A stretch of DNA of 64,000 nt from Streptomyces subrutilus (GTDB lineage Bacteria; Actinomycetota; Actinomycetes; Streptomycetales; Streptomycetaceae). Positions 51,598 through 60,500 of this stretch are shown here, piece after piece (the first letter of the stretch is position 1; each line of letters opens with the position of its first letter). The stretch lies in contig NZ_CP023701.1 in assembly GCF_008704535.1 (NCBI RefSeq), positions 744,001-808,000 of the forward strand, given 5' to 3'. The notes under the pieces are model-generated. The model was not told the origin of the DNA. It saw nothing but the letters and a program-made list of their open reading frames with translations, and did not search any database. The translations under genes and the position numbers were made by a program.

Positions 51598-52808
51598 CGG
51601 GCGGCTCCGTGGTGGCCGGCGGGTCCCGTGGCGGAGGTCGTGTGCCGCGGGGGTGAGGCGATCTGTCGCAGCAGTGCGGCCAGACGGCGGGCGGCGGGGC
51701 CGTGCAGGTGCGCCGCGGCGAGGTGGCGCTCGGACGCGCGCGTCAGGCGTTCGATGTGCCGTTCGACCTGGGCCGGTGCGCCGGTGGAGTGCAGGGCGTC
51801 GCGGATCCGCGTCAGCTCAGGGTCGGAGAGGGCGCTGTTCCCCCGGCGGTTCTGGAGGAGGTCGACGACGTCGGTGGCGCCGGTGGCCCGGGCCCGTGTC
51901 TGGGCCAGGGCCAGCAGGTAGGTCGCCTTGCCGGAGCGGATGTCGTCCCCCGAGGGCTTGCCGGTCACCTCCGGGTCGCCGAACGCGCCCAGCAGGTCGT
52001 CCCGGAGTTGGAAGGCGATGCCGGCGCAGCGGCCGGCGGCGGTCAGGGCCCGCGTGGTGGGCTCGTCGGCGCCGGCGAGCGTCGCGCCCAGGGCCAGCGG
52101 GCGTTCCACGGTGTAGCGGGCCGTCTTCAGGCAGACGGTCCGGATGGCCTGGCCGGCCGAGCGGGAGGAGGTGGCCTGGCCGTGCAGGTCGAGGTACTGG
52201 CCCGCGATCATCTCCGTCCGCATGGCCCGCCAGATCCGCAGGACCTCCGTGCGGACGGCGGGGTCGAGGTCGGCTCCGGCGGCGAGGTCGTCCGCCCAGC
52301 ACAGGGCGAGGTCCCCGGCGAGGACCGCGACCGACTGGGCGAAGGACGACGGGCCGCAGGCGCGCGGGGGTGCGGTCGCCGGGAAACGGAGCGCGATCTG
52401 GGCGTGGAAGGAGGGTCTGCCGCGGCGCACCGCGGACTGGTCCATGACGTCGTCGTGGACCAGGGCGCAGCTCTGGATGAGTTCGAGCGCGGCCGCGAGG
52501 CGCAGGGCCCCGGCCACGTGGGGGTCGGTGCCGCCGCAGGCGCGTACGGCCCACCACAGGAACCGGGGGCGGATGCGCGAGCCGCCGTCGAGGGTGAAGG
52601 CGGCCAGCCGGTCCGCGACGTCGGTGGCGAAGACCGGGTCGAGCGACCGGCTGTACGCGGTGAACTCGGCGAGGCTGCGTTCGAGTTCACCGGTGACGGC
52701 GCCCGGCACGTCGGCGTCGACGACGGCTGCGGAGGTGGGTGGTGGGGGGTGCGCGGCCTGCGGTTGTGAGGGTGTGACGAGGTGTCGGGCCACCGACTTC
52801 GCGTGCAT
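51594..52808 (-). CDS. crtE: Geranylgeranyl diphosphate synthase
   Basis: 404 residues. Polyprenyl synthase with the first Asp-rich motif in [16 protein letters not shown], followed by GRPSFH, and the second in [33 protein letters not shown] is typical of GGPP synthases. The product length is not fixed by these alone; position in the crt cluster indicates GGPP. It is the first gene of the minus-strand crt operon; the ATG at 52808 has GGAGG 5 nt upstream. About 40 N-terminal residues are Pro/Ala-rich and not part of the catalytic fold. Confidence 0.94.
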   Translation of the reverse strand: MHAKSVARHLVTPSQPQAAHPPPPTSAAVVDADVPGAVTGELERSLAEFTAYSRSLDPVFATDVADRLAAFTLDGGSRIRPRFLWWAVRACGGTDPHVAGALRLAAALELIQSCALVHDDVMDQSAVRRGRPSFHAQIALRFPATAPPRACGPSSFAQSVAVLAGDLALCWADDLAAGADLDPAVRTEVLRIWRAMRTEMIAGQYLDLHGQATSSRSAGQAIRTVCLKTARYTVERPLALGATLAGADEPTTRALTAAGRCAGIAFQLRDDLLGAFGDPEVTGKPSGDDIRSGKATYLLALAQTRARATGATDVVDLLQNRRGNSALSDPELTRIRDALHSTGAPAQVERHIERLTRASERHLAAAHLHGPAARRLAALLRQIASPPRHTTSATGPAGHHGAAR

Positions 52809-53128
52809 GCAGACCTCCGTGTCGTGAGGTGGTGCTCGCCACCTGTTCCGCGTTCCGCGGGCCGACGGATGCGCGATGCCGTGCTACCAGCCCGTACGAG
52901 CTATGCGTCCCCCGCCGGAGGAGCGGCTCAGACAGGCCGTCGCGCCCGTCCACCCGATGGGTGCATCGGACGGGGTCCTGCCGGGGCGCGTACCGGCCGG
53001 CCGCGTGGTTCACCCCGTTCGGGGGCGATAGTCCCGCATCGGGCGGGCAGCAGCGGGGCGGGGGCGCTTCGGACCGCGTCCCCCGCGGCGACGGTCCGTC
53101 GGCGCTCCGCACGAGGAAGAGGATGTTC
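52809..53128. other. Divergent promoter region of crtE and the SRPBCC gene
   Basis: No gene is seen in 320 bp. The crtE leader contains AGGTGG...CCACCT (52827-52844), which could form a hairpin 19-36 nt before the start. A 6-4-6 inverted repeat lies in the middle (52954-52969). No sigma-factor or light-response regulator gene (LitS/LitR type) lies in this window. Confidence 0.5.
52954..52969. promoter_or_regulatory. Candidate operator upstream of crtE
   Basis: CCGATG-GGTG-CATCGG is a perfect inverted repeat about 150 bp from crtE and 160 bp from the SRPBCC gene. It may bind the crt regulator; inference from symmetry and position only. Confidence 0.35.
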
Positions 53129-53578
53129 ATGTCGCAGGTAGAAGAGTCCATCGAGGTCGACGTCCCCGTCCGCACGGCCTACAACCAGTGGACGCAGTTC
53201 GAGACGTTCCCCCGCTTCATGGACGGCGTCGAGAAGATCACTCAGGTCAGCGACACCCTGACCCACTGGGAGACCAGGGTCGCGGGCGTGGAACGCGCGT
53301 TCGACGCCGAGATCACCGAGCAGATCCCCGACGAGCGCGTCGCGTGGACCACCGTCGCGGGCGAGGCCAGGCAGGCCGGCGTCGTCACCTTCCACCACCT
53401 GGCCGACCACAGGACCAAGGTGATGCTCCAGCTCGACTACGACCCGGAGGGCTTCACCGAGAACGTCGGCGACAAGCTCGGCTTCGTCAAGCGCCGGATC
53501 ACCGGAGACCTCAAGCGCTTCAAGGAGTACATCGAGTCCCGCGGCGCCGAGACCGGCTCCTGGCGCGGCGCGGTCTGA
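53129..53578 (+). CDS. SRPBCC-family (polyketide cyclase/dehydrase-like) protein
   Basis: 149 residues from ATG 53129; GAGGAAGAGG 6 nt before it decides against the ATG at 53123. The START/Bet v1-like fold begins with SQVEESIEVDVPVRTAYNQW, followed by TQFETFPRFMDGVEKITQVS, then DERVAWTTVAGEARQAGVVT and a long C-terminal helix (VKRRITGDLKRFKEYIESRG). This subgroup is common as a small general actinobacterial protein without known ligand. It is divergent from crtE and may share its regulation. Confidence 0.85.
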   Translation: MSQVEESIEVDVPVRTAYNQWTQFETFPRFMDGVEKITQVSDTLTHWETRVAGVERAFDAEITEQIPDERVAWTTVAGEARQAGVVTFHHLADHRTKVMLQLDYDPEGFTENVGDKLGFVKRRITGDLKRFKEYIESRGAETGSWRGAV

Positions 53579-53589
53579 CACCGCCCCCT

Positions 53590-53627
53590 CGGCCGTGCCC
53601 CCGCCGTCGACGGCGGGGGCACGGCCG
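53590..53627. terminator. Bidirectional terminator with perfect 17-bp stem
   Basis: CGGCCGTGCCCCCGCCG, loop TCGA and its exact complement form a 38-bp palindrome. It lies between the convergent SRPBCC gene (stop 53578) and the small gene ending at 53642. Confidence 0.9.
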
Positions 53628-53641
53628 CGCCGCGGGTCCGT

Positions 53642-53953
53642 TCAGGTGTCGAGCGCGTGCAGGCCCCGGGTCCAACGGGTGCGCCGCTCGTCGGCGCTCT
53701 GCTCCCACCACGGCACGCCGCGTTCGCCGAGCGCCACCTTCGCCGTCTGCACGCGGTCGCGGGCGGCGCGCTCGGCCCGGGAGTCCTCGTGGCGGCGGGC
53801 CGCGGCCACGGCGCGCCGGGCCGCCATCAGGTGGCCGCGCAAGCGCTCTCCGACGTCGGCCGGGACGGCCGGATCGGTAGCCCGCCAGCGACGCCCGTGG
53901 ACGATGACGTGGTGCCCGTCGGCGGTGGTGTCCGGTCCGGGTTTCGAGGTCAC
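53642..53953 (-). CDS. Small conserved actinobacterial protein
   Basis: 103 residues from a GTG at 53953. DGHHVIVHGRRWRATDPAVP at the N-terminus, a helical middle with many Arg and Ala (HLMAARRAVAAARRHEDSRA) and GERGVPWWEQ near the end recur in Streptomyces proteins often labelled as biopolymer-transporter or hypothetical. No signal peptide or membrane segment supports a transport role. The function is not known. The ribosome site is weak, so an alternative start is possible. Confidence 0.7.
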   Translation of the reverse strand: MTSKPGPDTTADGHHVIVHGRRWRATDPAVPADVGERLRGHLMAARRAVAAARRHEDSRAERAARDRVQTAKVALGERGVPWWEQSADERRTRWTRGLHALDT

Positions 53954-54558
53954 GGCGGGCGCCTGCCCACGGCGCCGTCGCCCAATCCTGTGGCTCGGCC
54001 GGCATCGCGGACGACGCGGCGGGGGCCGGAACCGGCACCGGCCGCGCACGTTTCGGGCCGCCACCGCGGACAATCGGCCACCCCCGGCCGCAGCGCCCCC
54101 GCCCCGGCGGGGCCCCGGGCCCCGGTGAACGGATCGGTGCCCGGCTCGAAGCCGGGCGCGCGGCCGGACGCGCCCCCCGCTCCGCCCGCCTCGTCCTGCG
54201 GGCCGGCCGCGCCCGGGTGACCTGCGAACATCCGGAAGGCCAATAGTCCGGCGCCCGCGCTTTCGACTTTCCCCCGCAACCCGATGGCCATTGAATTCAC
54301 GTCTTTCATTCTCCGTGACGTGTGACGCTGCGGAACTGTGCTTTTCGGAATGGTCCGGTCTAATGCGCGGGCCCGCCGCCGGACGACCCCGGCGGATCAG
54401 GGAGGGAGCGTTGACCCTTCAGTAACTTGCCGCTAGTTTCGCTACGTCCGTCGAACAGCTCGAATTCCTGTTCCGGGCCGGCGCGCCCCTCTGCCTTCCT
54501 GCTGCTTTCGTATGGCCTAAATCCCCCCTCAGGCAATGCATCGCACATTCGGAGAAAT
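53954..54558. other. 605-bp region upstream of the megasynthase operon
   Basis: No convincing gene. A minus-strand frame (53950-54309) starts MKDVNSMAIGLRGKVESAGA but soon turns into low-complexity Gly/Ala sequence and has no properly spaced ribosome site. The 54240-54560 part has lower GC, as expected for a promoter region, and contains a clear promoter at 54411. Confidence 0.55.
54411..54439 (+). promoter_or_regulatory. Promoter of the megasynthase operon
   Basis: TTGACC (54411-54416), a 17-bp spacer and TAGTTT (54434-54439) are close to the principal sigma-factor consensus of Streptomyces. A leader of about 110 nt to the ATG at 54559 follows. Confidence 0.65.
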
Positions 54559-57500
54559 ATGACATCGCCAGCGCACGTCCCGGACCTGGTCATCGGATTG
54601 ACGCCGTTCGGCGAGCCCGACGCACGGCTCGCGGCCGCCGTCACGCGCGGCGGAGGGCTCGGGGTGCTGGACCTCGGGACCGGGGACCGCGCGGCCCGTG
54701 AGGCCTGGAGGGACCTGCGCCGGTGGGTGCCGGGCCGCCACGGGGTGCGCGTGGGGCCCCGGTGCCGATTACCCGTGGCCGAGCTCGACCACGGGGGCGG
54801 CCTCCCGCACACCGTGGTGCTCGCTGCCGGAGCCCCCTGGCGGCCGGCGGAGCTGCCGGCGGGCGTACGCGTCCTGGCCGAGGTGACCGGCGCGGACGAG
54901 GCCCGGACCGCGCTGGACGCCGGCGTCCACGGCCTCGTCGCCCGGGGCAGCGAGTGCGGCGGCCGGATCGGCGAGCTCGGCACGTTCGTCCTGCTCCAGC
55001 TGCTGCTGGACATCGCCGGCCCCGACGGCCCGCCCGTGTGGGCCTGCGGGGGCATGGCCCCGGACACGGCCGCCGCCGCCGTGGTCGGCGGAGCCGCGGG
55101 GGTGGTGCTCGACACCCAGCTCGCGCTCCTGGCCGAATCGGCGGTCCCGGCGGCCGTCGCCTCCGTCCTGCGCGGGATGGACGGCTCCGAGACCACCGTC
55201 CGCGACGGCCACCGGTTCCTGCACCGCCCCACCCCCGGCGCCGGGCCCGCGGACGGCTCCCCCGGCGGGCCGGAGCGGGTCACGGCCCTGCTCGGCGGAC
55301 GGGATCCGGATGCGCAGCTGCTGCCCGTGGGCCAGGACGGCTTCCTCGCCGCCCGCTTCGCCGACCGCTTCGGCGACGCGGCGGGCGCCGTCCGCGCCGT
55401 CACCGACGCGGTGCGCGCCGCCGGGGCGGGGCAGGGCGCGGCGGAGCTCCTGCGTCCGGGGTCGCCCATGAGCCGCGCCCTGGGCACCCGGCTGCCCGTC
55501 GCGCAGGGACCCATGACCCGCGTCAGCGACGGCACGGACTTCGCCCGGGCGGTGGCCGGCGGCGGGGCCCTGCCCTTCCTGGCCCTGGCGCTCGCCGGCC
55601 GCGACCAGGCCCGCGCCCTGCTGGCCGAGGCGGCCACCGCGCTGGCCGGCCGCCCCTGGGGGGTGGGCGTGCTCGGTTTCGCCCCGGAGGAGACCCGTAC
55701 CGCCCAGCTGGAGGCCGTACGCGCCCACCGGCCCAGCCACGTGATCATCGCCGGAGGACGGCCCTCGCAGGCGCGGGCCCTGGAGGACGACGGCATCAGG
55801 GCCTTCCTGCACGTGCCCTCGCCCGGTCTGCTGCGGCAGTACCTGGAGCAGGGGGCCCGGCGCTTCGTCTTCGAGGGCGCCGAATGCGGCGGCCACGTCG
55901 GCCCGCGCAACGGCTTCCCGCTCTGGGCGGCCCAACTGGGGGTGCTCGGCGACTGGGCGGACCAGCACGCGGACGGCGCGGCCGGGATCGAGGTGTTCCT
56001 CGCCGGCGGCATCCACGACGCCCGCTCCGCGGCCATGGTCGCCGCCCTCGCCGGCCCGCTCACCGCGCGCGGCGGCGCGGTGGGCGTCCTGATGGGCACC
56101 GCCTACCTGTTCACCGAGGAGGCCGTCGCGTGCGGCGCCGTACGGCCCCTCTTCCAGCGGCAGGTCCTCGCCGCCGAGCGGACCGCGCTGCTGCACACCG
56201 CCCCCGGCCACGCCACCCGCTGCGTGCCCAGCCCGTTCAGCGACGGGTTCCGCGAGCTGGAGGCCGGGCTGCGCGCCGAGGGCGTCCCGGGGCGCGAGAT
56301 CTGGGAGCGGTTGGAGCGGCTCAACGTCGGCCGGCTGCGCATCGCCAGCAAGGGCGTCGAACGCACCGCGGCCGGAGTCCTCGCACCGGTGGACGAGGCC
56401 CGCCAGTACGCCGAGGGAATGTTCATGGCGGGCGAGGTGGCGGCCCTGCGCACGGCGACCACCACCGTCGCCGCCCTGCACGCGTCCGTCACCGACGAGG
56501 CCGCCGACTTCCTCGGCCGGCGCTGCGCGGACCTCCGCGGCCGTCTCGCGGCCGGTGACGGCCGCGAGAGGGCGCCCGGGCCCGCACCGGCTCCGCTGGA
56601 CGTGGCGATCGTGGGCATGGCCTGCATGTTCCCGCAGGCGCCGGACCTGGCCGCCTTCTGGGCGCACGTGCTCGACGGGCACGACGCCGTCACCGAAGTG
56701 CCCCCGGAACGCTGGGACCCGGCCGTGCACTACTCCCCCGAACCGGGGGCGGCCAGCTCCTCCCGGTGGGGCGGCTTCCTGCCCCGGATCCCCTTCGACC
56801 CGCTGCGCTACGGCATCCCGCCGGCCTCGCTGGGCAGCATCGAGCCCGTCCAGCTCCTCGCCCTCGAAGCCTCCCGGCGCGCCCTGGAGGACGCCGGGTA
56901 CGGGGAGGAGGGCCGGGCCTTCGACCGGACGCGGGCGGGCGTCGTCTTCGGCGCCGAGGCGGGCAGCGACCTCTCCAACGCCACCACCCTGCGGGCCGTC
57001 CTCCCCTCCTACTACGGGCACGTCCCGGCGGCGTTGGACGAGCAGTTGCCACGGCTCACCGAGGACACCTTTCCCGGCATGCTCGCCAACGTCGTCTCCG
57101 GGCGGGTGGCCAACCGCCTCGATCTGCGCGGCGCCAACTACACCGTCGACGCCGCCTGCGCGTCCTCCCTGGCCGCCGTCGACGTGGCCTGCAAGGAGCT
57201 GGTGCTCGGCACCAGCGACCTGATGCTGTGCGGGGGCGCCGACCTCCACAACGGCATAGCCGACTACGCCCTGTTCACCTCGGTGCACGCGCTCTCCCCC
57301 ACCGGCCGCTCCCGGGCCTTCGACGACTCCGCCGACGGCATCGCCCTGGGGGAGGGCGTCGCGTGCGTGGTCCTCAAGCGCCTGGCGGACGCCGAGCGCG
57401 ACGGCGACCGCGTGTACGGGGTCATCAAGGGGGTCGGCAGTTCCAGCGACGGCCGGTCCCTCGGACTGACCGCCCCGCGACCGGAGGGCCAGCGCGCCGC

Positions 57501-60500
57501 TCTGGAACGCGCCTACCGCAATGCCGGGGTCTCGCCCGCCCAGGTCGCCCTCGTCGAGGCCCACGGCACCGGCACCGTCGTGGGCGACCGCACCGAACTG
57601 CGCGTGCTCACCGACGTGTTCACGCGGGCGGGCGCGGTGAGCGGGGCGTGCGTGCTGGGGTCGGTGAAGTCGCAGATCGGGCACACCAAGTGCGCCGCGG
57701 GCCTGGCCGGGCTCATCAAGACCGCGCTCGCCCTGCACACCGGTGTCCGGCCGCCGACGCTGCACCTGGAGCGGCCGGTCTCGGCCTGGAAGGAGGACGA
57801 GAGCCCGTTCGTCTTCCACCGGGAGGCGCTGCCGTGGCCCGGCGCGCCCGAGCGGCGGCTCGCGGGCGTGAGCGCCTTCGGCTTCGGCGGCACCAACTTC
57901 CACGTCGTCCTCGCCGCGCACGGCGGCGACGCGCCGCCGCCGGTCCACGCCCGGGACCTCTGGCCGGCGGAGCTGTTCGCCTTCCGGGGCACCGGGCCCG
58001 CGGCGGCCCGCCGCGCGGCGGCCGACCTGCTCGACCTGGCCGCCGCGGCCGAGGCGGGGACCGTTCCGTGGCGGCTGCGCGACCTGGCCGCCACGGCCTC
58101 GCACCGTGCGGGCCGGGCCCGGGGGCGCGTGCAGGCCTCCTTCGTCGCGCACGACACGGCCGAGCTGTGCCTGCGGCTGCGTCACACGCTCGACGCCCTC
58201 GACGGCCTCGACGGCCTCGACGCATCCGGGACGGACGGGGCGGACGGGGCGGACGGGTCGGCGCGCGCCGACCGCGCGGACCGTGCGAGCCGGGCGGGCG
58301 GTCCGCCGTACGGCGTGCACCTCGCTCCCGCGCCGGACGAGGCCGCCGACGCCGGGCTCACCGCGTTCCTGTTCCCGGGGCAGGGCAGCCAGCGCCCGGG
58401 GATGTCGGCGCACCTGTTCACCGCCTTCCCGGAACTGGGCCGCCTGCTGGGGACCGACGGCGGGGCCCGGGTTCCCGGCGCCCTCTACCCGCCCGCCGCG
58501 TTCGACGACGCGGCGCGGGAGCGCGCCCGGCAGGCCCTGACCGACACCCGTGCCGCCCAGCCGGCCCTGGGGATCGTCGAACTCGCCGCGTACGACCTGC
58601 TGACCCGCGCCGGCGTCCGCCCCGACCTGGCCGCCGGCCACAGCTACGGCGAGCTCGTCGCCCTGTGCGCGGCGGGCGTCCTCGACCCCGGTGCCCTGCC
58701 CGGCCTCAGTGCCGAACGCGCGGCGGCCGTCCTCGGCGCGGCGGGCGACGACCCCGGCGCCATGGCCGCCGTCGCCGCCACCCCCGAGGAGATCGAGCGG
58801 GCGCTCGGCGGACAGTTGCCGCCGGGCCTGGTCATCGCCAACCACAACGCCCCCCGGCAGAGCGTCCTCTCCGGTCCGACGGCCGCGGTCGAAGCGGCGC
58901 TGCCGCCGCTGCGCGAGGCCGGCCACGGCGCGAAGCGGCTGCCGGTCGCCTGTGCCTTCCACAGCCCGCTGCTCGCCGCCGCCGGCCCCGCCTTCCGGCG
59001 GGTCCTGGAGCGGCAGCCGCTGCGCGCACCGGAGTTCCCGGTCTGGGCCAATCGCACCGCCCTCCCCTACGGGACCGGTCCCGACGCCGTGCGCGACGAA
59101 CTCGCGGCACAGATCGGCGCGCCGGTGCGCTTCGCGGCGCAGATCGAGGCGATGTACGAGGCCGGGGCGCGCACCTTCGTCGAGGTGGGGCCCGGCCGCG
59201 TCCTGACCCGGCTCGTCGCCGACATCTTGAGCGGGCGCCCGCACCGCGTCGTCGCCTGCGAGCCGCGGGCGGACAGCGGCCTGCCGGGCCTCCTGGACGC
59301 GCTGGCCCGGCTCGCCGCGGCCGGGCTGCCGGTGGTGACGGACTGGATGTTCCGGGGCCGGGACGCCGTCGACACCGACCGGACACCCGCACCGCGCCGC
59401 CCCGGCTGGACGGTGGACGGACACCTCGTCCGCACCGCCTCCGGCGAGCCGCTCCCCGGCGCCCTCGCGCCGGCCCGACGAGTCGTGGAGACCCCTGTGA
59501 CAACGGATCCCGGTCAGACGCCGACCGGCGGTGCGACCGACGCCCTCATCGCCGAGTTCCTGCGCACCAGCCGGGACATGGTCGCCGCGCAACGCGACGT
59601 CCTGCTCGCCTACTTCGGCGCCGCCCCGGAGCCGAGATCCCTCCCGGGGCACCCGCGGCCGCTCCGGGGACCGGACCCGTTGCCGCAGCTCCCGGCCGCG
59701 TCCCCGGCGTACGGCACGCCTGCCGCGCCGGACGCACCTGCCGCTCCCGCACCGGCGCACGGCCCCGAGCCGGTGGCCGCGGCCGGGTCCGACGGGGCCG
59801 GGGCGCTCACCGAGGAGGGGGTGCTGCGCGCGGTCCTGGAGCTCATCAGCGAGCGCACCGGCTATCCCCTGGACATGGTGGAGCCCGATCTCGACCTGGA
59901 GGCCGACCTCAGCGTCGACTCCATCAAGCGCGCCGAGATCGCCGGGGAACTGGCCCGGCGCCTGGGCGCCCCGGACGGCTCGGCCCCGGCCGTCCTGGAC
60001 GACGCGGAGCTGGAGGAACTCACCCGCGCCCGGACCGCTTCGGCGATCGCGCGCTGGCTGACGACCCGCGCCGCTCCCCCGGCCGACCCCGCCGGCACCG
60101 AATCGCCCGAACCCGACTCCGAACCCGAATCACCCGAAGCCGAATCACCCGGACCCGTGCCCGCAACCGTGGCCCTGTCCGCATCCGCATCCGCATCCGC
60201 AGCGAGTGGCGCTCCGGACGCGGGCCCGCTCGTCGCCGCGCCCCGGCGCTTGCGGATGCTGCCGGTGCCGCTGCCCGAACCGGACCCGGTGCCCGCACCG
60301 GCAGGGCTCGCCGGTACGCGGTACGCCCTGCTCGGCGACGGCGGCGGCGCCTTCCGCGGCGTCGCGGCGGAGCTGGCGGCCCGGCTGGGGCGCCTCGGCG
60401 CCGAAGCGGTCGTCCTCGGGGCCGACCACGCGCCGGGTGAGGCGGACGGCCCCGTGGACGGCGTCGTCGTCCTCGCCGCGCTCGGCGAGGGCGGCAAGCC

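Noticed and set aside
53950..54309. A 119-codon minus-strand gene upstream of the megasynthase
   Set aside because: After about 40 residues the sequence is Gly/Ala low complexity, and the putative ribosome site touches the ATG. It overlaps the start of the small gene at 53953.
54769..59760. A 1663-codon minus-strand frame opposite the megasynthase
   Set aside because: Same kind of shadow. The plus strand has continuous KS, AT and ACP motifs.
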